Shown: positions 1-8,793, counted from the stretch's first letter. The stretch is DNA of 64,000 nt from Solirubrobacterales bacterium (GCA_003132505.1 PKXY01000028.1:76291-140290), one strand, 5' to 3'. Translations and numbers: made by a program. Notes: a model not told the origin generated them from the letters alone.

Positions 1-1326
1 TGAGTTCGGCCCCTGCATCTTGAAGCCGGGGTCGTTCGTATCTGGGACGTTGACCGCTTCGAACCAGCCGCCGGAGACCGCTTGGAAGTAGTTCAGCGAG
101 TTGGGGAGGTCGTCCACCCGGCCCTGCAGCACCCAGGTCGATCCGGACCAGTGGTATATCTCGGCCTCGGCGCCCGGTGATTCGGTGTTTCCCGTCGCGG
201 TCTCTTTGACGTACCAGTCGGCGCCATCCGCCGTGATGACACCGTTCACGTACAGGTATCCGGTCATCGCCGGCGCTGCGATCAGTTGCGCGGTGGCGAG
301 CGCCGGTTTCACGCTCGCCCCAAACCCGTCAGTCAGTCGCCGCAGCAGCGACAGGGGGATGTCGTAGATGCCGGGATCTGATCCGAGGCTTGCTCCATTG
401 TCGACTTCGACGCTGCGCCAGTTCGTCCCGTCTGCCGCGAACAGTCCGACAACCGGACCGCTATAGCCGGCGCCGCTGCCGATCGCCATGGCCCAACCGT
501 CGGCGCAGGCGAATCTCGTGAACTCGAATACCTGCAACTGCGCGTCGCCGGCTGCCGATTGAAGATCTGAGACATCGCACTGCGGCGAGCGGCCAGGCGG
601 CGCGGCCGGCCGAAACGCCCCGTCCTGATAGGTCTCGTCAAGCAACGTCGTCGGTCCACCGGCGGCGCTGCTGGCGTCCACTTCGGTCGACACACCTCCG
701 CGCGCCGGAACACCGTTCACGACCGTCGTGTCCGAATAGCCGTAGTCGAACGGAACGGCATGCCAGTGACCAGCGACGTCCGACACGATGGCGAGCCAAT
801 TCGTGTCTGCTGCGCCGCCGCCCGCCAGAGCGAAATCGGGGTCGTGGGAGCCGGTCAGCGACACGGCAGAGATTCCGCAGCAGCCACCGATCGGCCCGAA
901 GTAGGCGCGCACGACTCCCTGCTCAGTCCATCCGGCTGTGGTCCAGCGATAGATCTGAACCGTGCCGTCTGGATATGGGCTCTGGGTCACGCTGGTGTTC
1001 GAGCCGATCGCGGCGTCGGCGCCCTCCAGGACCAACCACACGCCGCCGTCGGCACTGATGACCGGGCTGGTCTGGTACGCACCTGGCGCCTTCAAGCTCA
1101 CCTCGTGCGCCGCGAACTGCCTAACCAGTGCGCGTGCGCCCGCCGCCTGCTGGGCAGATGCGGTGAATTGGCGAGCCGAACGGTCCAAGACTCCGGCCTC
1201 GGTGGGCCGGTTGGCCGAGAGACGGTTCGGGGCAGCTGCCGTGGCGGCTGAGGAGAAACCAACGGCGAAGAACGTCGCCGTTGCTGCCAGCAGCGTGAAC
1301 AGACGCCAAATACCGGTCCGAGTCAC
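1..1326 (-). CDS. Secreted protein of unknown function, 3' end cut by window edge
   Basis: The ORF track misses this gene because its stop lies outside the window. The complement from a GTG at 1326 reads 442 codons to base 1 without a stop. The N-terminus looks like a signal peptide: a basic start (VTRTGIWR), a hydrophobic stretch (LFTLLAATATFFAVGFSSAATA) and an AAA cleavage region. The mature part is rich in Gly, Asp and Trp. It contains two similar blocks, one starting VISADGGVWLVLEG and ending in IYRWTTAGWTEQG, the other starting VITADGADWYVKE and ending in IYHWSGSTWVLQG. This suggests repeated beta-structure such as propeller blades. It is the only start codon between 1326 and the upstream in-frame stop at 1375; the ribosome site is weak. 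I recognise no family. Export is inferred from the N-terminus. Confidence 0.75.
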   Translation of the reverse strand, partial: MTRTGIWRLFTLLAATATFFAVGFSSAATAAAPNRLSANRPTEAGVLDRSARQFTASAQQAAGARALVRQFAAHEVSLKAPGAYQTSPVISADGGVWLVLEGADAAIGSNTSVTQSPYPDGTVQIYRWTTAGWTEQGVVRAYFGPIGGCCGISAVSLTGSHDPDFALAGGGAADTNWLAIVSDVAGHWHAVPFDYGYSDTTVVNGVPARGGVSTEVDASSAAGGPTTLLDETYQDGAFRPAAPPGRSPQCDVSDLQSAAGDAQLQVFEFTRFACADGWAMAIGSGAGYSGPVVGLFAADGTNWRSVEVDNGASLGSDPGIYDIPLSLLRRLTDGFGASVKPALATAQLIAAPAMTGYLYVNGVITADGADWYVKETATGNTESPGAEAEIYHWSGSTWVLQGRVDDLPNSLNYFQAVSGGWFEAVNVPDTNDPGFKMQGPNS

Positions 1327-1379
1327 GACAGCAGTACACCACCTCGGAATCGACCACGGCCGCGCGGTGAGCGGTTAGC

Positions 1380-1618
1380 TCACGTGTTGCTGCCTGCGGT
1401 GGCCTCGCCGTCGGGCCTTGCCAGGACGACGCAGCAGCCATCGCGGTCGCGGAGCCAGGACTCCCGGTGGTTGGGACCGCCGTCGCCCTCCGGCGGGTTG
1501 CGGTAGGGCGGTGGGACGATCTCGGGCCGGGCTCCTCGACACGTACGCCGAGCAGGCGCTGATAGAAGCCGCTGGCGGCCTCGACGTCATGAGCAGACAG
1601 CAGCGGCTGCGCTCGCAT
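1380..1618 (-). pseudogene. Decayed VOC (glyoxalase-fold) gene with internal deletion
   Basis: The minus strand from an ATG at 1618 gives MRAQPLLSAHDVEAASGFYQ and RLLGV, a typical start of a vicinal-oxygen-chelate protein. After about 33 residues the similarity moves to another frame. There the strand reads EIVPPPYRNPPEGDGGPNHR and then ESWLRDRDGCCVVLARPDG before a TGA at 1380. That is the usual C-terminal third of the same family. The middle of a roughly 120-residue domain is missing and the junction is out of frame, so no functional enzyme can be made. Its stop lies about 50 bases upstream of the secreted-protein gene. The family call rests on remembered motifs. Confidence 0.7.
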
Positions 1619-1672
1619 CGCCGCTGAGTGTACGCCGGGCGTGGGGGCGTCTAGCATGCGCTGATCGCCAGC

Positions 1673-3235
1673 GTGCTCAGCAGCGCCACTGGCGCAGGGA
1701 GTCGCCCGGCGCCGCTCGAGCGGCTGATTGCGCCCGCGCTGGCTGCCGCGCTGGCCCTGCTGGCGCTCGGGACGGGGGCGAGTGGCACCGACGTGGCCTC
1801 GGCTACCTACCGCGTCGAGCTGTTCCGGCGTTTCGGCTTCACGCTGTGGGATTTCGGTTGGTACGCCGGCCATTGGACGCTGGGCTACTCGGTGCTGTTC
1901 GGACCGATTGGGGCTGGGCTCGGGATCGCAGCCACCGCCGTTGTCTGCGCGGCAGTCTCGGCCTGGGCGTTCGACTGCCTGGTCGTACCGCGCTACGGAC
2001 GCGCGGGGCGCTTGGGATCGCTTGCCTTTGCGGCCGGCACCGTAGTGCAGGTGGCGATCGGGCGGGATCCGTTCCTGCTCGGGCAGGCTCTCGGACTGTC
2101 GGCGCTGGTTGCTCTACAGCGGCGCGGGCGCCGGTGGGGAGCGCTGGCAGCGACACTCGCGCTTGCCTGCTCGCTCGCGAGTCCGCTACCGGGCCTCTTT
2201 CTCGCGCTCGCCACATTCGCCTGGCTGGTCGGGGAGCTCCCGGCATGGCGCTGGTCGCTCGCAGCGACCGTCGCTGCGAGCGCCGCTCCGATCGTGGTGC
2301 TCGAACTGCTCTTCCCGGGCCAGGGCAGAATGCCGTTCGCGCCGCTCGACCTCTTTGGCACGCTGGTGCCACTCGCCCTCGTCGCGCTGCTGCTCGATCG
2401 GCGGGACCGCGTCCTGCGCCTCGGCGTCGGTCTCTACGGCGCCCTGACGATCGCCTCCTTCCTGATTCCCACCGCGCTCGGGGTCAACGTGACGAGGCTC
2501 GCGACCAGCGCCGGACTCGGTTTCGTAATCTGCCTACCGACCCGCTCGGTCCGCTCGCGCGTGCTGCTCGTCGCGGCGCTCGTCGTGCTCTTCCTTGGCC
2601 AATGGATGCCGGCCCGCGGCCCGCTGCTCGGCTGGCGCAACCCGGCAACGACCGCGGCTTATTTCCGGCCGCTGCTCGGCTATCTCGTGCCGCGCGACCA
2701 CCCGCTCGCCCGCGTCGAGGTGGTGCCGCTCTCGACGCACTGGGAGGCCGATTACGTAGCGCTCCGGCTGCCGCTGGCGCGCGGCTGGGAGCGCCAGCTC
2801 GACACAGCTGACAATCCGATCTTCTATCGGCCGGGACGCCTGACGGCGAGCTCCTACCGGGCCTGGCTCGAGCACAACGGGGTGCGCTACGTGGCCCTGG
2901 CCGATGCGCCGCTCGACTATGCAGGAGTCGCCGAGGCGCGCCTCGTAGCGCACGGTGTCGGCGGACTGCGGCTCGTGTGGAGCTCCGCCCACTGGCGCGT
3001 CTACGAGCTCGCCGCCGCTGACGGGATCGTTGCCGGCCGCGGCGTCCTCGTCAGCGAGCGCGGATCGACGTTGGTGCTCGACGCCACGCGCCGCGGCAAG
3101 CTGCTGGTGCGCGTCCGTTACACGCCGGACTGGCGCGTCGAGTCAGGAAGAGCGTCGCTGCGCGAGAGCACCGGTGGCTGGCTCACGCTCAGCGCTCGGC
3201 GAGCCGGGCGGATCGTCCTCCAGATCGACCTCTGA
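1673..3235 (+). CDS. Polytopic membrane protein, possible GT-C-type transferase
   Basis: This 520-residue protein starts at GTG 1673. Its first ~320 residues form about ten hydrophobic segments, followed by a soluble C-terminal domain of about 190 residues. An early loop carries FGWYAGHWTLGYSVLFGP, and the C-terminal part has THWEADYVALRLPLARGWER. A multi-span N-terminus, a short acidic or aromatic first loop and a soluble C-terminal domain is the plan of GT-C glycosyltransferases. However, I see no DKPPL or other diagnostic motif, so the function is open. Its last 93 bases overlap the convergent RNase D gene. There is no obvious operon partner. Confidence 0.7.
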   Translation: MLSSATGAGSRPAPLERLIAPALAAALALLALGTGASGTDVASATYRVELFRRFGFTLWDFGWYAGHWTLGYSVLFGPIGAGLGIAATAVVCAAVSAWAFDCLVVPRYGRAGRLGSLAFAAGTVVQVAIGRDPFLLGQALGLSALVALQRRGRRWGALAATLALACSLASPLPGLFLALATFAWLVGELPAWRWSLAATVAASAAPIVVLELLFPGQGRMPFAPLDLFGTLVPLALVALLLDRRDRVLRLGVGLYGALTIASFLIPTALGVNVTRLATSAGLGFVICLPTRSVRSRVLLVAALVVLFLGQWMPARGPLLGWRNPATTAAYFRPLLGYLVPRDHPLARVEVVPLSTHWEADYVALRLPLARGWERQLDTADNPIFYRPGRLTASSYRAWLEHNGVRYVALADAPLDYAGVAEARLVAHGVGGLRLVWSSAHWRVYELAAADGIVAGRGVLVSERGSTLVLDATRRGKLLVRVRYTPDWRVESGRASLRESTGGWLTLSARRAGRIVLQIDL

Positions 3236-4399
3236 CGCCGGTGCCACGGTGATGTCGAGACGGCCTTCGGGCCCGACGCTCAACGAGCGCTCGCCGCGCA
3301 GCATCGCGAGCAGCTCGTTGCCGACCAGCTCTCCTCGCCAGCCGCTCAGCGTGCGAACCTCCGGCTGGGCCGCCCGGCGACGCACGCTCGCGACGATCGC
3401 TGCGAGGTCGGCGCGCGCCGCGACAAGCTCGTAGGCGAGGCCCGCCTCGAGCACCCGGGCACGCACCAGCGCCTCAGCGAGCGCGATCTGGGGCGCATCC
3501 ACAGGGGAGCCTGGCTCATGGTTGCGCTCGCCGACGGCGATCGCGGGCCGCCGTGTGCCGTCGGCGATCACGGCCAGTAGGTCGATCCCGCGGCGCCGCA
3601 GGCTGCCGGCGTTGACGCCTCGGATCTGTTCCAGCTGCTCGGGCGTCCGCGGTGCGCGCTTGGCGAGCTCGACGATCGCGACGTCGCTCAAGACCACGCC
3701 GGCCGGGCGGTCCTGCTGTTCGGCTAGCTGCTCGCGATAGACAACGAGCTCGTAGGCGATCGCCCGCTGGCTTGGCCCGAGCGAGTTGATCCGCGGCAGG
3801 CGGGCGAAGAGCTGCTCCGGCTCGCGCGCGTCTGTCGCCGTCTCGAGCGCGCGGCACTCCTCGCACGCCCACTCGAGACGTCCCGACGCGTCGAGACGCC
3901 GCTCAAGCGTATCCGCCATCTCGAGCAGGTGGAGGACGTCCTCGCGTGCATATGCGAGCTGTTCGACGTTCAGCGGACGGCGGTCCCAGCGCGTGTAGCT
4001 CGCGCTCTTCTGCACGCGCACGCCGAGGAGCTCGCGCAGGAGCGTGTCATACGCCGCCTGCGCGCTGAGGCCGGCGAAACCGGCGGCGACCTGTGTATCG
4101 AAGATCGAGCTGACGGCGGTCTGGGCGTAGCGTCGCAGCAGCGCGACGTCCTGGCGCCCGGCGTGTACAACGACGCTCACGCCAGGGTCGGCAAGCACCG
4201 AAGCCAGCGGTTCGAGATCGAGCCCGTTCTCGAGTGCGTCGACGACGAGGATGTCGAGGCCGTCGCCGTCGCTGACGACGAGCTGGATCAGGCAGAGCAG
4301 CGTCCGGTAGCGCCCCTCTCCGACGAACTCCGTGTCGAGACCGAAGCGACCGGCCGCCTGGGCGCGGGCGGCGAACTGTGCGAGCGGAGCGTCCGTCAT
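3143..4399 (-). CDS. rnd: Ribonuclease D, 3'-5' exonuclease with HRDC domains
   Basis: The 418-residue protein is a DEDDy-type 3'-5' exoribonuclease. The catalytic motifs appear in order: LDTEF at residues 21-25 (Asp22, Glu24), VVHAGRQDVALL near 77-88, and YAREDVLHLLE near 150. RNase D trims tRNA and other RNA 3' ends in the cytoplasm. The C-terminal half has an HRDC-like region around LGPSQRAIAYELVVYREQLA. The length fits bacterial RNase D plus an acidic, Ser-rich tail. The ATG overlaps the kinase stop (ATGA), so it is probably the last gene of a four-gene minus-strand operon. The tail overlaps the convergent membrane-protein gene by 93 bases. Confidence 0.88.
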   Translation of the reverse strand: MTDAPLAQFAARAQAAGRFGLDTEFVGEGRYRTLLCLIQLVVSDGDGLDILVVDALENGLDLEPLASVLADPGVSVVVHAGRQDVALLRRYAQTAVSSIFDTQVAAGFAGLSAQAAYDTLLRELLGVRVQKSASYTRWDRRPLNVEQLAYAREDVLHLLEMADTLERRLDASGRLEWACEECRALETATDAREPEQLFARLPRINSLGPSQRAIAYELVVYREQLAEQQDRPAGVVLSDVAIVELAKRAPRTPEQLEQIRGVNAGSLRRRGIDLLAVIADGTRRPAIAVGERNHEPGSPVDAPQIALAEALVRARVLEAGLAYELVAARADLAAIVASVRRRAAQPEVRTLSGWRGELVGNELLAMLRGERSLSVGPEGRLDITVAPASEVDLEDDPPGSPSAEREPATGALAQRRSS

Positions 4400-5853
4400 T
4401 CGACGTGTGCTCCCACGGGCACAGCCGCGAGCCGCAGCCGAAAACGCGCGCCGGGCGGCTCGCCGACAAGCTCGAGCGCGCCGTCCATCCGCTCGGCCAG
4501 CTCTCGGCCGATCGCCAGCCCGAGCCCGAAACCCGCCTCGCCGCGGTGGGCACGGCCACGCTGGAAGCGCTCGAAGATCAGCTGTATCTCGTCCCGCGGG
4601 ACGCCGGGCCCGCCGTCGGCGACCTCGAGCGAGGCGAAGCGCTCGTCGCTCGCGACGGTGACCGTCACGGTCGAATGCGCCGGCGCGATCCGCAAAGCGT
4701 TGTCAAGCAGGATCCTGACGATCCGCGCAAGGCCGGCCGGGTCGCCCTCGGTCCAATGCTGCGCTTCCGCGCCTTCCACCACGACCTCGATCGCCCGGTC
4801 CAGTGCGCGCAGCTCGAACTCGGCGATCACAGCTCGCGCCAGCTCCCCGAGCTCGACTGCTTCGCTGCGCAGCTCGAGCGAGGCATCGAGGCGGCTCAGA
4901 TCGAGCAGGTCCGACGCGAGGCTCGACAGACGCCGAGATTGCTCCTTGGCTCGCGCGACGCGTTGGCGTGCGTCCTCGAGATCGACCGGATCGCTCTCGA
5001 GGTCATCGGCGAGCAGCTCGAGCATCCCATCGAGCGAGGTGAGTGGCGTCCGCAGCTCGTGCGAGGCGGTCGCGACGAACGCGCGTCGCGCGTCCTCTTG
5101 GCGGCGCAGGCGATCGCGCATCTGACCGAAGGCTCCGGCCAGCTCGCCAATCTCATCGCGTGCGACGTCGTTTGACAGGGCGAGATCGGTGAGGCTGCCA
5201 TCGTCCAGTCCGCTGGTTGCGTCGCGCAGCAGCCGCAGGCGGCGAACGAGGCGCGAAGAGAGGACCACCCCCAGCAGCAGGGCGACGGCGAGGCCGGCTG
5301 CGGCGGCCTCGAGGAACGCGACGCTGACCACGTCCGTGGCGCTCTCGACGTAGTCGAGGTGTGTCACGACCTCGAGCAACAGCCGGTGATGGTGGTCGTT
5401 GTATGCCGCGCCGACCACGAGCAGATCGCCGCGAATGAGCTCGGGCGGCTGCGCCCGATTGGTACCGGCCTTGGCCGCGCGTCGCGCGAGCGCTCGGGCC
5501 AAAGCGAGCGACGCCGCCGGCTCCGTGTCATAGACGCGACGATCGACGCTTCTCGTCCAGATGATCACGCGCCCGTGCAAGAGTCGCGCGTGTTCGGCAA
5601 GCGCCTGCTGCGGGATCACGCCCTTGACGGGCAGGATGCTTCCGAACCCGGACTTCGCCACCTCAACAGCCGTCTGCGCTCGGCTTATCGCGTCGCTACG
5701 AAGGCGCGACTTGAGCGGCGGCAGCAGGGCGAGCGCCGCGACGCTCAGAGTCACGACGCTCGTCAGCGCCAGTGCCCCGAGCAGGCGTGGGCGCAGGCCG
5801 AAGCCGATGCGGATGCTCGGCTTGCTATGCCTCGGCAAAACGGTAGCCAGCAC
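4396..5853 (-). CDS. Membrane sensor histidine kinase with HAMP domain
   Basis: A 485-residue two-component sensor. One membrane helix spans about residues 25-46 and a second about 178-200, enclosing an extracytoplasmic sensor region of about 130 residues. A HAMP linker follows (RLVRRLRLLRDATSGLDDGS). The dimerisation motif is ATASHELRTPLTSL, with the phosphorylated His at residue 265. The ATPase part shows LLDNALRIAP (N box), VADGGPGVP and GFGLGLAIGRELAERM (G boxes). It overlaps the response regulator gene by 29 bases and rnd by 4, so translation is probably coupled. The architecture is of the EnvZ/BaeS type. The signal it senses cannot be read from sequence. Confidence 0.92.
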   Translation of the reverse strand: MLATVLPRHSKPSIRIGFGLRPRLLGALALTSVVTLSVAALALLPPLKSRLRSDAISRAQTAVEVAKSGFGSILPVKGVIPQQALAEHARLLHGRVIIWTRSVDRRVYDTEPAASLALARALARRAAKAGTNRAQPPELIRGDLLVVGAAYNDHHHRLLLEVVTHLDYVESATDVVSVAFLEAAAAGLAVALLLGVVLSSRLVRRLRLLRDATSGLDDGSLTDLALSNDVARDEIGELAGAFGQMRDRLRRQEDARRAFVATASHELRTPLTSLDGMLELLADDLESDPVDLEDARQRVARAKEQSRRLSSLASDLLDLSRLDASLELRSEAVELGELARAVIAEFELRALDRAIEVVVEGAEAQHWTEGDPAGLARIVRILLDNALRIAPAHSTVTVTVASDERFASLEVADGGPGVPRDEIQLIFERFQRGRAHRGEAGFGLGLAIGRELAERMDGALELVGEPPGARFRLRLAAVPVGAHVE

Positions 5854-6532
5854 CGCGAACCGTGAGGATCAGGCACGGCGTTTCCGGGGTCAACTCGAGC
5901 TTCTCTCGTAGATGGCGGATATGCACGTCGATTGCGCGCGGATCGCGAAACGCGGAGTCGCCCCAGATCGTGCGCAGGAGCTCCTGGCGGTTGAACAGGT
6001 GGCCGGGCTCCGACATCAGGCAGGCGAGCAGCTCGAACTCGGAAAAGGTCAGGCGCACGGTCTCGCGACGCACTCGCACCTCGCGCCGCACCCGGTCGAG
6101 CGTGACCCCAGCGACCTCGAGCACCTCCCGGCCGAGGCTGCGCGGACCCGAGCGGCGCAGCACCGCACGAATCCGGCTCCGCAGCTCCGCGAGGCCGAAC
6201 GGCTTTGTCACATAGTCATCGGCTCCAGCCTCGAGTCCTTGAACCGCGTCGGCCTCGCTTTCGAGCGCCGTCAGCATTATGATCGGCACCACGTTGCGGT
6301 GCGCGCGCAGTGTGCGGCAGACCTCGTAGCCGTTTGGGCCCGGGCCAAGTGCGACGTCCAGCAGGACCACGTCGAACGGCTCGGCTGAGGCGCGCTCTAT
6401 TGCGCTGTTGCCGTCGGCGACCGCGGTCACCGTGTGGCCCTCGCGCGTGAACGAGCGCGTCAGCGTGTCACGCAGCGACGTCTCGTCGTCAACGACGAGA
6501 ATCGAGAGCGTGGGCGCGCCGCGTGGCTGCAC
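5825..6532 (-). CDS. OmpR/PhoB-family response regulator
   Basis: The receiver domain has the acidic pair in ILVVDDE, the phosphoacceptor Asp59 in VVLLDVALG and the conserved Lys in DYVTKPFGLAEL. It is followed by a winged-helix DNA-binding domain ending IDVHIRHLREKL and VRGAGYRF. The track ORF starts at 6730, but its first 66 residues are unlike any receiver and come from the shadow of the GT39 gene. The GTG at 6532 (VQPRGAPTLSILVVDDE) is the last possible start before the receiver and gives 235 residues, the normal size. With this start it overlaps the GT39 gene by 44 bases. Its partner is surely the kinase downstream. Confidence 0.92.
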   Translation of the reverse strand: MQPRGAPTLSILVVDDETSLRDTLTRSFTREGHTVTAVADGNSAIERASAEPFDVVLLDVALGPGPNGYEVCRTLRAHRNVVPIIMLTALESEADAVQGLEAGADDYVTKPFGLAELRSRIRAVLRRSGPRSLGREVLEVAGVTLDRVRREVRVRRETVRLTFSEFELLACLMSEPGHLFNRQELLRTIWGDSAFRDPRAIDVHIRHLREKLELTPETPCLILTVRGAGYRFAEA

Positions 6533-8387
6533 GACCGTGACGGTAGCGCCTCGGTAGGAAGTAGAGGATGTCGGGCCGCGCGAGGCCGATCTTGCGCGAC
6601 ACGTCGACGCCGTGTGCGCGCACCCAGGCGGCGCCTGGGGAGCAGCGCGGCAGCTCGAGCTTGTTCCCGGGGGCGCAGGGACCGCCGATGTAGGCGAACC
6701 GTACCGAGCCGCTTCGGACGAGAGCCGCAAGCTTCGCCACCGGCAGCAGCTCGTGCTGGTTATAGGAGGTCAGCGAGAGGATCGGCTGGAGATCGCGAAT
6801 GATTATGCCCCCGACTGAGCTCGGGTCGGCGACGACGAACTCGTAGCGCGCACCATCGCGGTGGGCACCGATGTAGTTGCTGATTGCGTCCACTTCGCTG
6901 GTGGCGATGACACCAGTGTTGCCGCTGTCGTACTCGTGTGCCGCCACCAAACCGACCGCGACGCGCAGCGGCAGCGCGACGGCTGCGATCGCAAGCGCGC
7001 CACCGATCAGCCACGACCGGTATGGAAGACGGCGCAGCAGGGTCGCGGCGATCACGCCAAGCGCGGCCAGCACCGTGAGCACGGCGGCCGGAGCCGACGC
7101 TCCCGCCAGCCAGACCGCGTAGATCGCGAAGGCGGTGGCGGCGAGCGCCGGCAGGAGCCTCCGGTAGCGCCGGTTCGTCAGCGCCCAGGCGAGGCCGATG
7201 CCGGCGCTTACCGCAACCGCCGGTGTGAAGGCCTCCGCATAGCGCGGGTGCAGCCGGGCCATCGCGCTGAACAGCGCGAAACCGGTCAGCAGCCAGGCGA
7301 GGACCGCTGCGCCAAAGGCTCTCCGCGCACGCTGGTCGGGCGCCCGTGCTCGAATCACCTCTTCGATCAGCGCCGGAATTCCGAGCAGCAGCGATGCGAG
7401 CAGGATGAAGCCGATCCGCAGGCCCGACAGAGGATCGTCGTGCTCGAACAGCCGCCACGGCGAGGGGGCGGCGATCGCGACCTGCGCCCGGGCCGCCTCG
7501 CTGTTGTTGGCGGCCTTCAGTACTGTCGCGCCCTGCGCGCTTAACAGCGTCTGGGTCGAGGCCCCGAACAGTCGGTCGTAGCCGTTGTATACAAAGGTCG
7601 CGTTCCATGCCGATCCGTTGGTGGAGCCAATGGCGTAAGGCCGATCGGACGCCGGAAAGAACAACGTCGCGGTCAGCCATGACAGCGCGACCACGACGAA
7701 CACAGCGGCGCTGATCAGAGTCCTTCGCAGCCTGCGCTCGCCGAAGGCGAACCACGCGAGTAGAGCCAGCGCCGGCAGGCAGACGAGCCCCTGGAAGACC
7801 TTCACGTTGAACGCCAGTCCCATCGCTGCCGCCGCCGAATAGCACCACCGCTCGCGATCGGTCTCGGCGAAGCGCACGAGCAGCCAGAGAGCGGCGACGT
7901 TGAGGAACATCGCGACGCTGTCCATCGTGTCGCTGCGTGAGCTGAGGACCGCGATCGGCAGGATCGCGAGCATCAGCCCGCTTGCCAGACCGGGCAGCCG
8001 GCCGAGCATCCGCCGAACGGCGTCGTAGAGGACCGGGACGGCACAGGTGCCGGCCAGCGCGGGGGGCAGCTTCAGCGCGACCGAGTTGAAGTGAAACAGC
8101 TGTGTCGAGAGGACCTGCAGCCAGGTATCGAGCGGGGGCTTGTCGATCGCGATCGTGCCGCCAGGCTCGTAGGCGCCGAAGAAGAAATTGTGCGCCGACA
8201 AGCTCATGCTGCGGACCGCAGCGTCGTAGAACGGGTCATCCGGCACCGCGTGCAGCGACCACAGCCGCAGCGCGGCGGCGAGCAGCGTGATCAGCCCGAT
8301 CGCCGCCAGCTCGAGCGACCGGCCCTCGTGCGGCGCGAGCCTGACGCGTTGAGCTTTCTGCGGGGCCGCCACGAGCGGCGCAATCAT
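6489..8387 (-). CDS. GT39-family (ArnT/PMT-like) membrane glycosyltransferase
   Basis: A 632-residue integral membrane protein of the GT-C fold. The first extracytoplasmic loop has the acidic DDPFYDAAVRSMS stretch and GGTIAIDKPPLDTWLQ; DKPPL is the hallmark of the ArnT-like branch. About eleven hydrophobic helices follow, then a soluble C-terminal domain of about 130 residues. Such enzymes move a sugar from a polyprenyl-phosphate carrier to a protein, lipid or polysaccharide outside the membrane. The acceptor is unknown. It is the first gene of the unit that continues with the response regulator, kinase and rnd. A second copy of the same type lies at 56557-58803. Confidence 0.85.
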   Translation of the reverse strand: MIAPLVAAPQKAQRVRLAPHEGRSLELAAIGLITLLAAALRLWSLHAVPDDPFYDAAVRSMSLSAHNFFFGAYEPGGTIAIDKPPLDTWLQVLSTQLFHFNSVALKLPPALAGTCAVPVLYDAVRRMLGRLPGLASGLMLAILPIAVLSSRSDTMDSVAMFLNVAALWLLVRFAETDRERWCYSAAAAMGLAFNVKVFQGLVCLPALALLAWFAFGERRLRRTLISAAVFVVVALSWLTATLFFPASDRPYAIGSTNGSAWNATFVYNGYDRLFGASTQTLLSAQGATVLKAANNSEAARAQVAIAAPSPWRLFEHDDPLSGLRIGFILLASLLLGIPALIEEVIRARAPDQRARRAFGAAVLAWLLTGFALFSAMARLHPRYAEAFTPAVAVSAGIGLAWALTNRRYRRLLPALAATAFAIYAVWLAGASAPAAVLTVLAALGVIAATLLRRLPYRSWLIGGALAIAAVALPLRVAVGLVAAHEYDSGNTGVIATSEVDAISNYIGAHRDGARYEFVVADPSSVGGIIIRDLQPILSLTSYNQHELLPVAKLAALVRSGSVRFAYIGGPCAPGNKLELPRCSPGAAWVRAHGVDVSRKIGLARPDILYFLPRRYRHGRAATRRAHALDSRR

Positions 8388-8462
8388 CGCGCAAGAAGCT
8401 GTCGCGATGCTCCGCGTGTGGGGCTGGCGAGCGCCGGATCGACCGCTACGCTTCGCCGCGCG

Positions 8463-8660
8463 ATGGCCGATTCAACGATCGACGAGCAGGCGGCGCCGGA
8501 TCCGTGCACCGCGTGCCGCGGCAGCGGCAGCGTGGTGTCCAATATCGGCGGCACTGCTCACACCGTCACGTGCCCCTGGTGCGATGGCGGCGGCCTCTAT
8601 CTACGCGGCCATGACGCGCAGTCCCGCTGGCGCGAGGCGGACGACTCAAAACCCGTCTGA
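8463..8660 (+). CDS. Small zinc-ribbon protein (DnaJ-type CxxC pairs)
   Basis: A 65-residue ORF from the ATG at 8463, hidden inside a longer track ORF. It reads PCTACRGSGSVVSNIGG and later VTCPWCDGGGLYLRGH. The two CxxCxGxG-like knuckles are about 18 residues apart, as in one zinc site of the DnaJ central domain. It probably binds one zinc and may bind RNA or protein; that is inference. The preceding gene is divergent and about 75 bases away. Its 3' part is duplicated just downstream in decayed form, which supports the frame as a genuine gene. The family is otherwise unknown to me. Confidence 0.6.
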   Translation: MADSTIDEQAAPDPCTACRGSGSVVSNIGGTAHTVTCPWCDGGGLYLRGHDAQSRWREADDSKPV

Positions 8661-8793
8661 GTGCCCCTGCACGCGCTCGTGGGAGCCATTGGCCGCGGCC
8701 TCTATCGCCGCGGTCATGTCGTGCAGTCACCGTAACGCGACGTAGACGACTCGAAACGTGTCCGAGCGCCCCTGCACGCCCTCCTGCGAGCCG
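8581..8793 (+). repeat. Degenerate 105-bp tandem duplication of zinc-ribbon gene 3' end
   Basis: The stretch around GCGGCCTCTATC recurs with an exact period of 105 bases: CGGCCTCTAT sits at 8591 and again at 8696, and the CCCCTGCACGC block at 8664 and 8769. The copies differ at scattered positions but have no indels. In copy 2 the frame reads GRGLYRRGHVVQSP then TAA, matching GGGLYLRGHDAQSRW of the intact gene. Copy 2 is therefore a truncated relic. It fills most of the gap before the first pilin. Confidence 0.75.
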
